Origin: Deltaproteobacteria bacterium
GTDB taxonomy: Bacteria; Myxococcota_A; UBA796; UBA2385
Assembly: GCA_016792625.1 (NCBI GenBank)
Contig: JAEUKK010000116.1
Location: 186,001-250,000, forward strand
DNA: 64,000 nt
Direction: 5' to 3'
In this document: positions 47,649 through 58,855 of the stretch, piece by piece
How the letters are laid out: each line of letters opens with the position of its first letter
Numbering within the stretch: the stretch's first letter is position 1
Position numbers and translations under genes: made by a program
The notes under the pieces: generated by a model
Told to the model about the DNA's origin: nothing
Databases searched by the model: none
What the model saw: the letters and a program-made list of their open reading frames with translations, nothing else

Positions 47649-50600
47649 TCAGCTCTGCCGGGCCAGCCAGCCGCGCACCCGCTCCTCGCCGACCAGCAGC
47701 GCGGGGATGCTCGGCTGGTCGCCGACGATGTGGTCGACCATGGCGCGCAGGTCGCCGAGCCGGTGCAGCACGAGGCGCTGGGCGACGCGGTCCACCCCGA
47801 GCGAGAGCTCGGCGTCGACGTCGGTCGCGGCGGCCAGATCCCGCAGCAGGCGGATGTAGCGCCCGCGCAGGATGCCGATCGCGATCGGATCCCAGCCGCC
47901 CTCAGCCTTGCGGCTCTCGAGCGCTCGGATCGCGGGCAGCAGCTTGCTGGCCTCGCCGACCGCGAGGTAGCGCAGCGCGGCGTCGTTCAGCGCGCGGCCG
48001 CCGGCGGTGCGGGCCACCTCGCGGGCGGTGGTCAGCTTCGACAGCCCGGCGAGGGCCCGGGCGAGGGCCTCGGGCACGCCGGCGCGCTCGAGCGCCTCGA
48101 TCCGGGCGTCGAGGCGCGCCTGGTGGGCGGTGCCGGCCAAGACCTGCAGGGAGGCGAGGGCCTCGAGGATCGGCCCGCCCTGCTCCGCGTCGGCCCCGGG
48201 CTCGCCGGCCCCGAGCCAGACGGTGCAGAGCAGCTCGACCGCGTCGGTCAGCTCGACCCAAGCGGCGTAGGCGGCCTGGGGCGGAAGGGCAAACACGGCG
48301 TCGAAGCGGCCCTTCGCGCCGGCGAGGTCCATCGCGCGGTACCAAGTGCGGGCGATCTCGACCAGGGGCGCGCCGGTCAGCTCGGACAACATGGGGAAGA
48401 ACAGCGCGCCGCTCTCGCCGATGATCTCGTTGGTCACGACGGTCATGCCGATGCTGGTGTGCAGCATGTGGGCGTCGACCTCGGCGGGGAAGCGCTCGCG
48501 CACCGCCGCCGGGAAGTAGCCGCGCACCTTGTCGCCGAAGCCCGGCACCCGGCTCGGGTCGGCGTCACGCAGCTCTTTGAACACGTGCATCTTGACGTGG
48601 GCTTGGATGACCGCGAGCTCGGGGCGGGTGAGGCCCTGACCGGCGGCGGCGCGGCGGCGCAGCACCTCGTCGCTGGGCAGGCGCAGCGCCTCGCGGCTGA
48701 CCCCGCCCATGCGGCAGACCCAGTCGATGGTGCGCGAGAACTGCATCGGGTCGCGCACCGAGCGGACCTGGTCGAGCGAGAGCTGGCGGCCGTGCCGGTC
48801 GTTGTTGGCCAGCACGTCCTGGGCGACCTGGTCGGTGAGCGACTCGAGCAGGGTGTTGCGGGCGTCGAGGCTGAGCGCGCCGCGGGTCACCATCGGGTTG
48901 AGCAGGATCTTGAGGTTGACCTCATGATCCGACATGTCGACGCCGCCGCTGTTGTCGATGAAGTCGGTGTTGATCCTACCCCCGCAGAGGGCGTACTCGA
49001 TGCGGGCCCGCTGGGTGAAGCCGAGGTTGCCGCCCTCGCCGACCACCTTGCACCGCAGCTCGTTGGCGCTGACCCGCAGCTCGTCGTTGTTCGGGTCGCC
49101 GGCGTCAGAGTGGCTCTCGGCGCTCGACTTCACATAGGTGCCGATGCCGCCGTTCCAGAGCAGGTCGACGTTGAGCCGCAGCAGCATGCGGATGACCACC
49201 TCGGGCGGCAGCTCATCGGCCAGCACGCCGAGCATCACCTTGATCTGCGGGCTCAGGGGGATCGACTTGGCCCGGCGGGAGAAAACACCGCCCCCGGCGC
49301 TGATCTTGCTCGGGTCGTAGTGGTCCCAGCCCTTGACCTCGTCAAAGAGGCGGCGCCGCTCGGCGAAGCTGGCCTTGGGATCCGGGTCGGGGTCGATGAA
49401 GATGTGCACGTGGTTGAAGCAGCCGAGCAGGCGCATGGTGTCGTGCTCGATCACGCCGTTGCCGAGCACGTCGCCGCTCGGGTCACCCACGCCGACGCAG
49501 GTGAAGGTCTGGTGGCGCGGGTCGATGCCCACCTCGGCCAGCAGCCGACGCACGGTCATCCAGCCGCCACGGGCGGTGATGCCCACCTTCTTGTGGTCGT
49601 AGCCGTTGCTCCCGCCGCTCGCGAAGGCGTCGTCGAGCCAGAAGCCGTAGCCCCGCGAGATGCGGTTCGCGGTGTCGGACAGGTGGGCCGTGCCCTTGTC
49701 GGCGGCGACCACTAGGTATGGGTCGGTCTTGTCGTGGGCGACCACCCGGGGCGGGCGCGCGATTCCGTCCGGGGTGTAGTTGTCGGTCACGTCGAGCATG
49801 CCGCGGACCAGCACCGTGTAGAGGCGGTCGGCGCGCTGGCGCTGCTCGCGCCCATCCCCCGGGTTGTGGCGGATGTAGAAGCCGCCCTTCGCGCCCTCGG
49901 GCACGATGATGACGTTCTTCACCATCTGCGTGGTGGCCAGGTCGAGGATCTCGCGGCGGTAGTCCTCGCGGTCCGACCAGCGGATGCCGCCGCGGGCGAT
50001 GTCGGCGCCGCGGAGGTGGATGCCCTCGACCTCGCGGTGGTGGACGTAGATCTCGTACTTGAGCCGGGGCTCGGGCATCATCTTGACCTTCGAGGCGAGG
50101 ACCTTGAAGGAGATGTAGTGCTCGGTGCGATCCGTCCGGTAGAAGTTGGTGCGGATGGTCGACTCGATCAGGTTGAACAGGGTGCGGAAGAGCCGGTCCT
50201 GGTCGTGATCGGTGAGCTGGACGATGAGCTCGTTGCAGGCCTCGGCCTCGGCCAGGCCGCGGGTGGCGGGCTCGCCCTCGCGGTCGGGGTTGAAGCGCGC
50301 CTCGAAGGTCGACCACAGGCGCCGCACCAGCTCGGGCTGGGCCAGCAGCAGCTCTTGGACGCGGCTGACCAACATCCGCAGGCCGAGCTGCCGGGCGTAG
50401 CCGTTGTAGGCGCGGAGCAGGTCGACCGCCTGCCAGGGGATGCCGGCGCGCAGCAGGACGGCGTTGAGGCCGTCGCGGCCCATCTTGTCCTCAAAAACCG
50501 CGCGCAGACCCTCGGTGAGCAGGGGCGCGCGCTCGATGACCTGGGCGTCGGTGAGCCCGGCGGTCTCGGCGAGGCGGAAGGTGTCGACGGTGTAGTGCGT

Positions 50601-52283
50601 ACCGCCGGCCGGGCGCACCACGTCGGCGTCCTGGTCGACCACCCGCACACCGAACTGATCGAGCACGGGCAGGATGTCGGACAGGATGATGTCGTGGGCT
50701 TGGTAAATGCGCAGGCGCGGGCGGGAGGCGCCCTCGGTGTAGAGCTCGAGCTCGATGCGGCTGCCAGCCCGGAGCTTCTCGATGTGGGTGATGTCGGCGG
50801 CGGCGCGCTCGGGCGAGGTGCGCGCCACGGTCAGCTCGCTGAACGCGCTGCCGTACTCGAGCACGAGGCGGTCGGCCTCTTGCTCCCCGACGCGGGCCTT
50901 GAGCGCGCGCCAGACGCGGTCTTGCCACGAGGAGCTGAGCTCCTCCAGCGCGCTCTGCAGCTCGGTGGCCTCGGCGGGCGAGAGGGGGCGGGTGCCGGTC
51001 AGGTAGTAGTGGGCCAGCAGGGTCTGGAAGCGGCCGCTGTAGTCGCCTTGGTCGACGCTGGTGGCGCCGGTCGTGGCGACGAGGCGCTCGTGAATGCGGG
51101 CGCGCAGCCCGTCGGACCAGCGCTCGCGCGGCAACGCGATCAGCGCGAACATCGAGGTGCCGTCGCGGCCGGGCACGAGGTGGGCGCGCACGTCCTGCTC
51201 GGACTCGGCCTCGAGCACCTGGTCGAGCAAGGCCGAGACCTGGTCGGCGTCGGCGGTGAACAAGAACTCGGTGGGCAGGGCGTCAAAGGCGTTGCCGAGG
51301 CCCTTGTAGCGGAAGCTGCCCGTGCGCAGCTCGCTGCGCTGCAGGATGGTCGAGAACATCCGGCGCAGGATCGGGACGTGGCGGCTCGGGCGGGTGATGG
51401 CCCGGTAGGTGAACAGGCCCTGCAGGGTCAGGGTGCGGGCCGGCTCGCCGGCGGCGCCGGGGAGCACCGCGCGGATCTCGTCGAGGCGCCCCGAGCGGTG
51501 GATGGGCGACTCGTCTTGGCCCTTGCGCACGTTGATCAGCGCGTTGGCGTCGGCCCAGCGATCGAGGCCGGCGCTGCTCCAGCGGCCAGCGAGCTCGGGG
51601 TGGGCCACGCCCAGCCGCTCGTCGCCGCTGATCGCGCCCATGAACACGAAGTTGTCGGACAGCAGCCAGCCGAGCAGCTCTGCGGCCTCGTGCAGGTCGG
51701 CGTCGGCCGGCGCGTCGGCGCGGCGGGCCATCTGCTTTGCGAAGCCATCGACCAGCGCGGTCATCTTGGTGAAGTCGTTGGCGACATGCTGGGCCAAGGC
51801 GAGCCGGCCGGCGAGGTCGGTGATGAGCGCGGCCTTCGCCTCGGCCTCACCGCCGGACAGCTCGATGCGCACGATGCTCTCGGCGTTGTCGTTCGGGTCG
51901 CCGACCCGAATGAGCTGGCCATCGGCGTCGCGCCCCATGGGGATGATGACGTTGAAGCCGCCCTCGTAGACATGGCCCCGCTGGTGCAGCGCGAGCCGGC
52001 CGGTGTCGACGATGAAGGCCTGGTCAGGCATCCAGGTGGTCAGCGCACCTTCGCCGCTGTCGAGCACGACCGGGGCCGGGTCGGCGCGGCGCTGCAGGGC
52101 GGGCCAGAGCGCAGCGGCGGCGGCGAGCGCCTCGGCCGGGGAGCGCGTCGACGTGAACGGCGCGCGGAGCTGCTTGCCCAGGGCCTCGACGAAGCTGCGG
52201 AAGAGGTCCCCGCCGGTGCCAGCGGCGCCGGCCCCCTCTTGGAGCTGGTCGAGCATCTTCTGGGCGTAGGCCGTGTTCTGCAT
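47649..52283 (-). CDS. gdhB: Large NAD-specific glutamate dehydrogenase
   Basis: At 1544 residues this is the large (about 180 kDa class) GDH that oxidatively deaminates glutamate to 2-oxoglutarate. The central catalytic segments are clear: ARGGIRWSDREDYRREI, NVIIVPEGAKGGFY, VAADKGTAHLSDTAN, and VGVGDPSGDVLGNG for the dinucleotide. A long N-terminal regulatory region with ACT-like parts and a helical C-terminal region flank them. Length is slightly below the 1600-residue class. ATG 52283 is used. Transcription runs toward the phosphatase-maf-yggS cluster, but the 73-base gap leaves linkage open. Confidence 0.95.
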   Translation of the reverse strand: MQNTAYAQKMLDQLQEGAGAAGTGGDLFRSFVEALGKQLRAPFTSTRSPAEALAAAAALWPALQRRADPAPVVLDSGEGALTTWMPDQAFIVDTGRLALHQRGHVYEGGFNVIIPMGRDADGQLIRVGDPNDNAESIVRIELSGGEAEAKAALITDLAGRLALAQHVANDFTKMTALVDGFAKQMARRADAPADADLHEAAELLGWLLSDNFVFMGAISGDERLGVAHPELAGRWSSAGLDRWADANALINVRKGQDESPIHRSGRLDEIRAVLPGAAGEPARTLTLQGLFTYRAITRPSRHVPILRRMFSTILQRSELRTGSFRYKGLGNAFDALPTEFLFTADADQVSALLDQVLEAESEQDVRAHLVPGRDGTSMFALIALPRERWSDGLRARIHERLVATTGATSVDQGDYSGRFQTLLAHYYLTGTRPLSPAEATELQSALEELSSSWQDRVWRALKARVGEQEADRLVLEYGSAFSELTVARTSPERAAADITHIEKLRAGSRIELELYTEGASRPRLRIYQAHDIILSDILPVLDQFGVRVVDQDADVVRPAGGTHYTVDTFRLAETAGLTDAQVIERAPLLTEGLRAVFEDKMGRDGLNAVLLRAGIPWQAVDLLRAYNGYARQLGLRMLVSRVQELLLAQPELVRRLWSTFEARFNPDREGEPATRGLAEAEACNELIVQLTDHDQDRLFRTLFNLIESTIRTNFYRTDRTEHYISFKVLASKVKMMPEPRLKYEIYVHHREVEGIHLRGADIARGGIRWSDREDYRREILDLATTQMVKNVIIVPEGAKGGFYIRHNPGDGREQRQRADRLYTVLVRGMLDVTDNYTPDGIARPPRVVAHDKTDPYLVVAADKGTAHLSDTANRISRGYGFWLDDAFASGGSNGYDHKKVGITARGGWMTVRRLLAEVGIDPRHQTFTCVGVGDPSGDVLGNGVIEHDTMRLLGCFNHVHIFIDPDPDPKASFAERRRLFDEVKGWDHYDPSKISAGGGVFSRRAKSIPLSPQIKVMLGVLADELPPEVVIRMLLRLNVDLLWNGGIGTYVKSSAESHSDAGDPNNDELRVSANELRCKVVGEGGNLGFTQRARIEYALCGGRINTDFIDNSGGVDMSDHEVNLKILLNPMVTRGALSLDARNTLLESLTDQVAQDVLANNDRHGRQLSLDQVRSVRDPMQFSRTIDWVCRMGGVSREALRLPSDEVLRRRAAAGQGLTRPELAVIQAHVKMHVFKELRDADPSRVPGFGDKVRGYFPAAVRERFPAEVDAHMLHTSIGMTVVTNEIIGESGALFFPMLSELTGAPLVEIARTWYRAMDLAGAKGRFDAVFALPPQAAYAAWVELTDAVELLCTVWLGAGEPGADAEQGGPILEALASLQVLAGTAHQARLDARIEALERAGVPEALARALAGLSKLTTAREVARTAGGRALNDAALRYLAVGEASKLLPAIRALESRKAEGGWDPIAIGILRGRYIRLLRDLAAATDVDAELSLGVDRVAQRLVLHRLGDLRAMVDHIVGDQPSIPALLVGEERVRGWLARQS

Positions 52284-52457
52284 GTGCCTGAACTCGCTGT
52301 TGGGGGGTGGGACCCGCGGGCGGCATGACGTGGCGCGGCGGCGGGCTCCGGACGCTCCCCCCAGTGACCATGGCCGTGGGCGCGGGCGCCGAGGGGGCCG
52401 GGAGCCTAACCCGGCCCCGCGGCGGCGCGGCGCGGCGTGGTGCTATGGTCTCGGACC

Positions 52458-53540
52458 ATGCACCCCCGCCTCCCTGACGACGTGCTGCGCGCGGACCGTG
52501 TCCATCACGAGATCTTGGAGCGCGTGCACTTCTCGCGGCACCTCAACCCCGCGAACATGGCCGAGGCGCGCCAGCGCTTCTTGCGCGGCGAGCGCAGCCC
52601 GCCCTTTGTGTACCAGCCGCTCGACGAAGCCGACGTGCTGCTGCGGCGCCTCGACGCCGTCGAGCCGCGGCGCGACCACCCGGCGGGCGCGCTCATCGGG
52701 GCCTGCCTCGACGGCACCCGGCTGCTGCTGCGCGCGCTGCGCGACCGCTCGGCGGCCGCCTTTCACGAGATGAACCTCGAGGCGGGCTGGTACCCGACCG
52801 CGGAGCAGCTGCGCATCGTGGTGCCCGAGGGGGAGGAGCCGAGCACGCCCCCGCTCTCGGTCGACGCGCTGATCAGCGGCCTGGAGGCCGCGCTCGACGC
52901 GCGGGGCCTGACCGGCTGGCGCATCGAGCGTGACCCGGTCATGTCGGCGCGCATCCTGGTCGACAGCGCGAAGAACGTGATTCGGGTCAACGCACGGGCC
53001 AATTTCCGCGCCCACGACCTGCAGCGCCTCGTGGCCCACGAGGTCGACGTGCACGTGCTGCGCGCCCGCAATGGTGCGCGCCAGCCGCTGCGCTGTTTTC
53101 AGACCGGGCTCCCCCGCTCGTTGGCCGCCGAAGAGGGCCTGGCCATGCTCGCTGAGCAGCAGGTCGAGGGCGGCAGCACCGCGGGGCTGGCCCGTCAGGT
53201 TGACGTGCTGCGCGCCATTCACCTCGCGCGTGAGCACGGCTTTCGTGAGGTCTACGAGGCGCTGCTTCCCGAGCTCGGCGCCCCCCTTTCGTGGAGCATC
53301 TGCGCCCGCATCAAGCGTGGGCTGGCCGACCCCGCTGCGCCGGGGGTCTACGCGAAGGACTCGGTCTACCTGCTCGGGGCGCTGCAGGTGCGCGCCTGGC
53401 TCGACGCGGGCGGCGCGCTCGAGCAGCTCTACGTGGGCAAGGTCGGGCTGGACCACCCGGTGGGCGAGTGGGTGGCCCAGGGCTGGGTGCAGCCGATGCC
53501 GGTGCCCGCGCTCTGGCTGCCGCCCACCGCCTGGAGCTGA
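52458..53540 (+). CDS. DUF1704 / tyrosine-carboxypeptidase-like zinc metallopeptidase
   Basis: This 360-residue protein belongs to the family annotated as DUF1704 or MATCAP (microtubule-associated tyrosine carboxypeptidase). It has a zinc site HEVDVH (HExxxH, H194-H199) followed by VLRARNGARQPL, and the family's EEGLA segment (E225-A229) as third-ligand region. Eukaryotic members remove C-terminal tyrosine from tubulin; the bacterial substrate is unknown. There is no signal peptide, so it is cytoplasmic. A TATGGT hexamer at 52444-52449 lies only eight bases before the ATG, so the mRNA could be nearly leaderless. It is divergent from gdhB. Confidence 0.8.
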   Translation: MHPRLPDDVLRADRVHHEILERVHFSRHLNPANMAEARQRFLRGERSPPFVYQPLDEADVLLRRLDAVEPRRDHPAGALIGACLDGTRLLLRALRDRSAAAFHEMNLEAGWYPTAEQLRIVVPEGEEPSTPPLSVDALISGLEAALDARGLTGWRIERDPVMSARILVDSAKNVIRVNARANFRAHDLQRLVAHEVDVHVLRARNGARQPLRCFQTGLPRSLAAEEGLAMLAEQQVEGGSTAGLARQVDVLRAIHLAREHGFREVYEALLPELGAPLSWSICARIKRGLADPAAPGVYAKDSVYLLGALQVRAWLDAGGALEQLYVGKVGLDHPVGEWVAQGWVQPMPVPALWLPPTAWS

Positions 53541-53564
53541 CCGCCGCGCGCCGGGCCCCAGCGC

Positions 53565-54098
53565 TCAAGCCTCGACCTGCACCAGCTCCTCCATCTGGGG
53601 GAACTCTTCCTTGAGCAGCGCCTCGACGCCCATCTTCATGGTCATGATCGAGCTCGGGCAGGTGCTGCAGGCCCCGACCAGCCGCACGAAGATCTTGCGC
53701 TGCTCGACCTTGATGAGGGTGATGTCGCCGCCGTCACCTTGCAGGGCCGGGCGCACCATATCGTCGAGCAGGGCCTGCACGTCGTCAAAGAGGATCGGCG
53801 GGCCCGCGGTGTCATCGTCCTCGGCGGGCACCCGCGCGGGCGTGGCCGCGGCCACCGGCGCGGGCTCGACCGCGGCGGCGGTCGCTGTCGGGGCAGGGGG
53901 CTCTACCGGCGCCGCAGGGGCGGGGCTGGGCGTCGACCTGTCGTCGCTCGTGGGCGCCGTGGCCACCGGCGGGGGCGCTGCGGCCGGGGCTGCCGCGCGG
54001 ATCGGGGTGGGCGCGGGGGCCGGGGCCTCGCCCTGCTCGCGGCCGAGCAGGCGCCGCACGCCGTCCTTCACCATGGACCGCAAGCCGAAGATCGCCAT
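53565..54098 (-). CDS. NifU C-terminal-domain protein with long Pro/Ala linker
   Basis: This 177-residue protein has a short N-terminal segment (MAIFGLRSMVKDGVRRLLG), a low-complexity Pro/Ala-rich linker (about 30-95) and a NifU/Nfu-type domain. That domain includes RPALQGDGGDITL and the cluster-ligand pair C144/C147 in ACSTCPSS. Nfu domains carry and deliver Fe-S clusters. GGAGG lies five bases before ATG 54098. A perfect palindrome at 54184-54199 sits 85 bases upstream. It lies beyond the feoAB-pyrophosphatase unit, so iron uptake and cluster handling are neighbours here. Confidence 0.87.
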   Translation of the reverse strand: MAIFGLRSMVKDGVRRLLGREQGEAPAPAPTPIRAAAPAAAPPPVATAPTSDDRSTPSPAPAAPVEPPAPTATAAAVEPAPVAAATPARVPAEDDDTAGPPILFDDVQALLDDMVRPALQGDGGDITLIKVEQRKIFVRLVGACSTCPSSIMTMKMGVEALLKEEFPQMEELVQVEA

Positions 54099-54183
54099 CA
54101 AAACCTCCACATGGTCGGGGAACGGGCCGCCGCGGTTGCCTGGGGCTGCAGGCGCCGACCTTCTCCCCCGTCCATAGCCCACT

Positions 54184-54199
54184 CTTCCGTATACGGAAG
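54184..54199. promoter_or_regulatory. Perfect 16-base palindrome upstream of the NifU-domain gene
   Basis: CTTCCGTATACGGAAG is self-complementary over 16 bases and stands out from the GC-rich background. It lies between the pyrophosphatase-like stop and the NifU-domain start. With no loop it is a poor RNA hairpin but a good dimeric-regulator site. It could control the NifU-domain gene, for example in response to iron or cluster status. The regulator is unknown. Confidence 0.45.
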
Positions 54200-54222
54200 G
54201 GTCTCGCGCGGGTCGGCGTGGC

Positions 54223-54665
54223 TCAGCGCGCGGGCAGCTGCACGCCGGACCAGCAGCTCGGGCCCGCGCGGGTGGGGCCGCGGCGCCCGCGCAGGCGCGC
54301 GCGGGTGCCCTTCACCAGCGCATAGAGGGCGAAGAAGGCCTCGACCAAGCGCTGCTCGGCCTGGTTAGGGCCGGCGCCCTCTCCGGCCCAGAAGACGTAT
54401 TTGTCGTCAGGCACACCATTGTCGATGAACTCCACCTTGCCGACCAGCAGCGCGCTGCAGCGGGCCCCGGCGGGCAGGGCCCGGCCGAGCAGGACCGCGT
54501 CCACCGCGTCGCCGTCGGCGGCCCGGGTGCCGACCACCGAGCCATAGGCGAAGGGGCAGGGGAGGGGAGAGCGCAGCTGCACGACACCGTCAGGGCCGCG
54601 CTTCACGAAGCCGCCGCGGGGCACCTCGATCTGCACCTCGTGCCGCGCGGGCCGCGCACCGGCGC

Positions 54666-54669
<4 letters not shown>
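54223..54669 (-). CDS. Inorganic-pyrophosphatase-like protein
   Basis: This 148-residue protein resembles family I soluble pyrophosphatase in shortened form. It shows VQIEVPRGGFVK at the start, then PFAYGSVVGT, the metal-binding DGDAVDAVLLG (three Asp as in DGDPLD) and VEFIDNGVPDDKY. The N-terminal KYE-type lysine/glutamate region of the usual enzyme is not clear, so activity is uncertain. GTG 54669 overlaps the feoB stop (GTGA), coupling it to iron transport. Known enzymes hydrolyse PPi in the cytoplasm; why one would be tied to FeoB is not obvious. Confidence 0.72.
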
Positions 54670-56791
<2,122 letters not shown>

Positions 56792-56795
<4 letters not shown>

Positions 56796-57043
56796 TTGGC
56801 GGCGGCCGGCGCGCACACCAGGATGAGCTCGGCCTCGGCCCGACGGATGCTGAGGCGCGCGCCTCGCACGTCAATCTCGATGGGGTCGCCCATCGGCGCC
56901 ACCCGCCGCTTGCGCAGGGGGGTGCCAGGCAACAAGCCGAGCTCCATCAGCCGGCGGCGGAAGGAGCGCTCGCCGCCGACGCGCGCGACCTCGACCTCTG
57001 CTCCGGTCTCGACCGCGTCGAGGTTGGTGGGCGCGATGGGCAT
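56792..57043 (-). CDS. feoA: FeoA-domain protein
   Basis: This 83-residue SH3-like FeoA protein shows the family pattern RRRLMELGLLPGTPLRKR then GDPIEIDVRGARLSIRR. FeoA is needed with FeoB for ferrous iron uptake, probably by modulating the FeoB complex. AGGAGG lies a few bases before the ATG. Its last bases overlap the feoB start (ATGA). A Fur-box-like sequence lies about 20 bases upstream. Confidence 0.94.
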
Positions 57044-57061
57044 GAGGGCCTCCTGAGGTTT

Positions 57062-57076
57062 TGATAATCGGTTTCA
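57062..57076. promoter_or_regulatory. Fur-box-like site upstream of feoAB
   Basis: TGATAATCGGTTTCA (57062-57076) has one full 7-1-7 Fur half-site (TGATAAT) and a weaker opposite half (TGAAACC on the other strand). It is one of the few AT-rich patches here and lies just upstream of feoA, where iron-dependent repression by Fur would be expected. The imperfect second half lowers certainty. Confidence 0.5.
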
Positions 57077-57154
57077 ATGGGAGGCGGGAGGGCCACCCCA
57101 CGGCCCGGCCTGCGGCGCCAGCGATAGGCTGACCGGCCGCAGGAGGAGCCGAGG

Positions 57155-58831
57155 ATGAGCCCGCAGCCCTGGACCGACAGCCCGCCCGACGACGCCGCCG
57201 CGCGCGGCCGCGCCGCGCTCACCGCGTGGCTGGCGGCACAGCCGACCGACCTTTTCGCCGATGACGCTGAGCTGCGCGCGCTGGTCGAGGCCTACGGCTT
57301 CGAAGACCGGGCACCGGGGCTCTCCGCCGCCGGGCGCGCGGTGGCCGGGCCCCTCGACGCCGCGGTGCGCGAGAACAACCTCCACCGCAATCTACCGGTG
57401 CTCGACGACTACGACGCGGTCGGCAATTACCGCCCGCGGGTCTCGCACCACCCGAGCTGGCGCGAAGCCGGGCGGATCATCTACGGCACGGGGATCATGG
57501 CGGCGTATGGAGAGGCGCGCCGCCCGCACCGCTACGTGCTCTCGCTGTTCTACCTGACCGCCCAGGCGGGAGAGGCCGGCCACAACTGCCCGTTGGCCTG
57601 CGCCGCGGGCGCCATCCGGGTGCTGCAGGAGCTGGGCACCCCCGCGCAGCAAGCCCGGTACCTCAGCCCCCTGCTCAACCCTGACTTCGATCAGAATTTC
57701 ACCGCGAGCCAGTTTTTGACGGAGGTCCAGGGCGGCTCGGACGTGGGCGCCAACGCGCTCATCGCCACCCCGGTGGAGCGTGGGCGCGGGGCCGGCAGCC
57801 GGTGGACCTTGCGCGGCGAGAAGTGGTTCTGCTCGAACGTCGACGCGGACGTCTATGTGATCACCGCCAGGGTCGCCGATCCCGCGCGGGGCACGGCGGG
57901 GCTCGGACTGTTCTTGGTGCCCGCGCTGCGGGCGGATGGCCGGCCGAACCGGGTCCACATCCGGCGCCTGAAAGACAAGCTCGGCACGCGGTCGATGGCC
58001 TCGGGTGAGCTTGACCTGCTCGACGCCGAAGCCGAGGCGATCGGCCCGGTCGATGACGGCTTCAAGAACGTCATCCAGCACGTGATCACCACCTCCCGTC
58101 TCTACAACGCGACCGGCTGCGCTGCGCACGCCCGGCGGGCCTGGGTGGTGGCCAGCACCTATGCCCAGCACCGGGCCGCCTTCGGGCGGCCGATCGGCGC
58201 CTTCGCCACCGTGCAAGAGACCCTGGCCTGGATGCGGGCGGACGCCGCGGCCATGCTCGCCGGCAGCCTCTGGCTCGCCGCCCTGGCCGAGCGGCAGGAC
58301 GCGGGCGCCCTACAGCCGCCCGAGGCCGCTTTCTTCCGCGTCGCGGTGAACCTGCACAAGCTGCGCACGGCCCAGCTCGCGCACGAGGCGGTGAACCGCG
58401 GCATCGAGGTGCTCGGCGGAAACGGCGCCATCGAGAGCTTCAGCGTGCTGCCGCGGCTGCTGCGCGACAATGTGGTCTACGAGAACTGGGAGGGCACGCA
58501 CAACGTGCTGCGGGCCCAAGTGCTGCGCGACTGCGAGCGCTATGGCGTGCACGAGGGCTTCTTCGCGGTGCTCGCCGGCGCGCTCCCGCCCGAGGACTGG
58601 GCGCTGCTGGCGGCCGACCGCGAGGCTATCCAGCGGCTGCTGCTGGCCCCGGCGCCGCTCCGCGAGCTGGGCTTCCGCCCGCTGGCCGACCGGCTGGCCA
58701 CCTATGTGATGCGGGCCGCCATGGCCGGGGTCGAAGCGCTCGCCGGCTGCGCGGCCCTCACCCGGCGGCACCTGGTGGCGCTGCCGCTGGATGAGGCCTA
58801 CCTCGCGCTGATCGGCGGCCTGCAGCGCTGA
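57155..58831 (+). CDS. Acyl-CoA dehydrogenase, AidB-like
   Basis: This 558-residue flavoprotein is of the longer acyl-CoA dehydrogenase type related to AidB. It shows FLTEVQGGSDVGAN, LRGEKWFCSNVDADVY, a C-terminal GGNGAIESF and YENWEGTHNVLRAQVLRD, the last corresponding to the family's catalytic-base and FAD-contact region. It would oxidise an acyl-CoA or related thioester with FAD; AidB members are also implicated in alkylation stress. A TAGGCT hexamer (57125-57130) and AGGAGG-type site precede ATG 57155. It is divergent from feoA and stands alone. Confidence 0.9.
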   Translation: MSPQPWTDSPPDDAAARGRAALTAWLAAQPTDLFADDAELRALVEAYGFEDRAPGLSAAGRAVAGPLDAAVRENNLHRNLPVLDDYDAVGNYRPRVSHHPSWREAGRIIYGTGIMAAYGEARRPHRYVLSLFYLTAQAGEAGHNCPLACAAGAIRVLQELGTPAQQARYLSPLLNPDFDQNFTASQFLTEVQGGSDVGANALIATPVERGRGAGSRWTLRGEKWFCSNVDADVYVITARVADPARGTAGLGLFLVPALRADGRPNRVHIRRLKDKLGTRSMASGELDLLDAEAEAIGPVDDGFKNVIQHVITTSRLYNATGCAAHARRAWVVASTYAQHRAAFGRPIGAFATVQETLAWMRADAAAMLAGSLWLAALAERQDAGALQPPEAAFFRVAVNLHKLRTAQLAHEAVNRGIEVLGGNGAIESFSVLPRLLRDNVVYENWEGTHNVLRAQVLRDCERYGVHEGFFAVLAGALPPEDWALLAADREAIQRLLLAPAPLRELGFRPLADRLATYVMRAAMAGVEALAGCAALTRRHLVALPLDEAYLALIGGLQR

Positions 58832-58855
58832 GCGGGCCGGCGGCGCCCCGTCCGC

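Noticed and set aside
49734..52328. 864-codon plus-strand frame opposite the NAD-GDH
   Set aside because: Repetitive Gly/Val/Glu-rich translation without motifs; the GDH frame on the minus strand is intact over 1544 residues.
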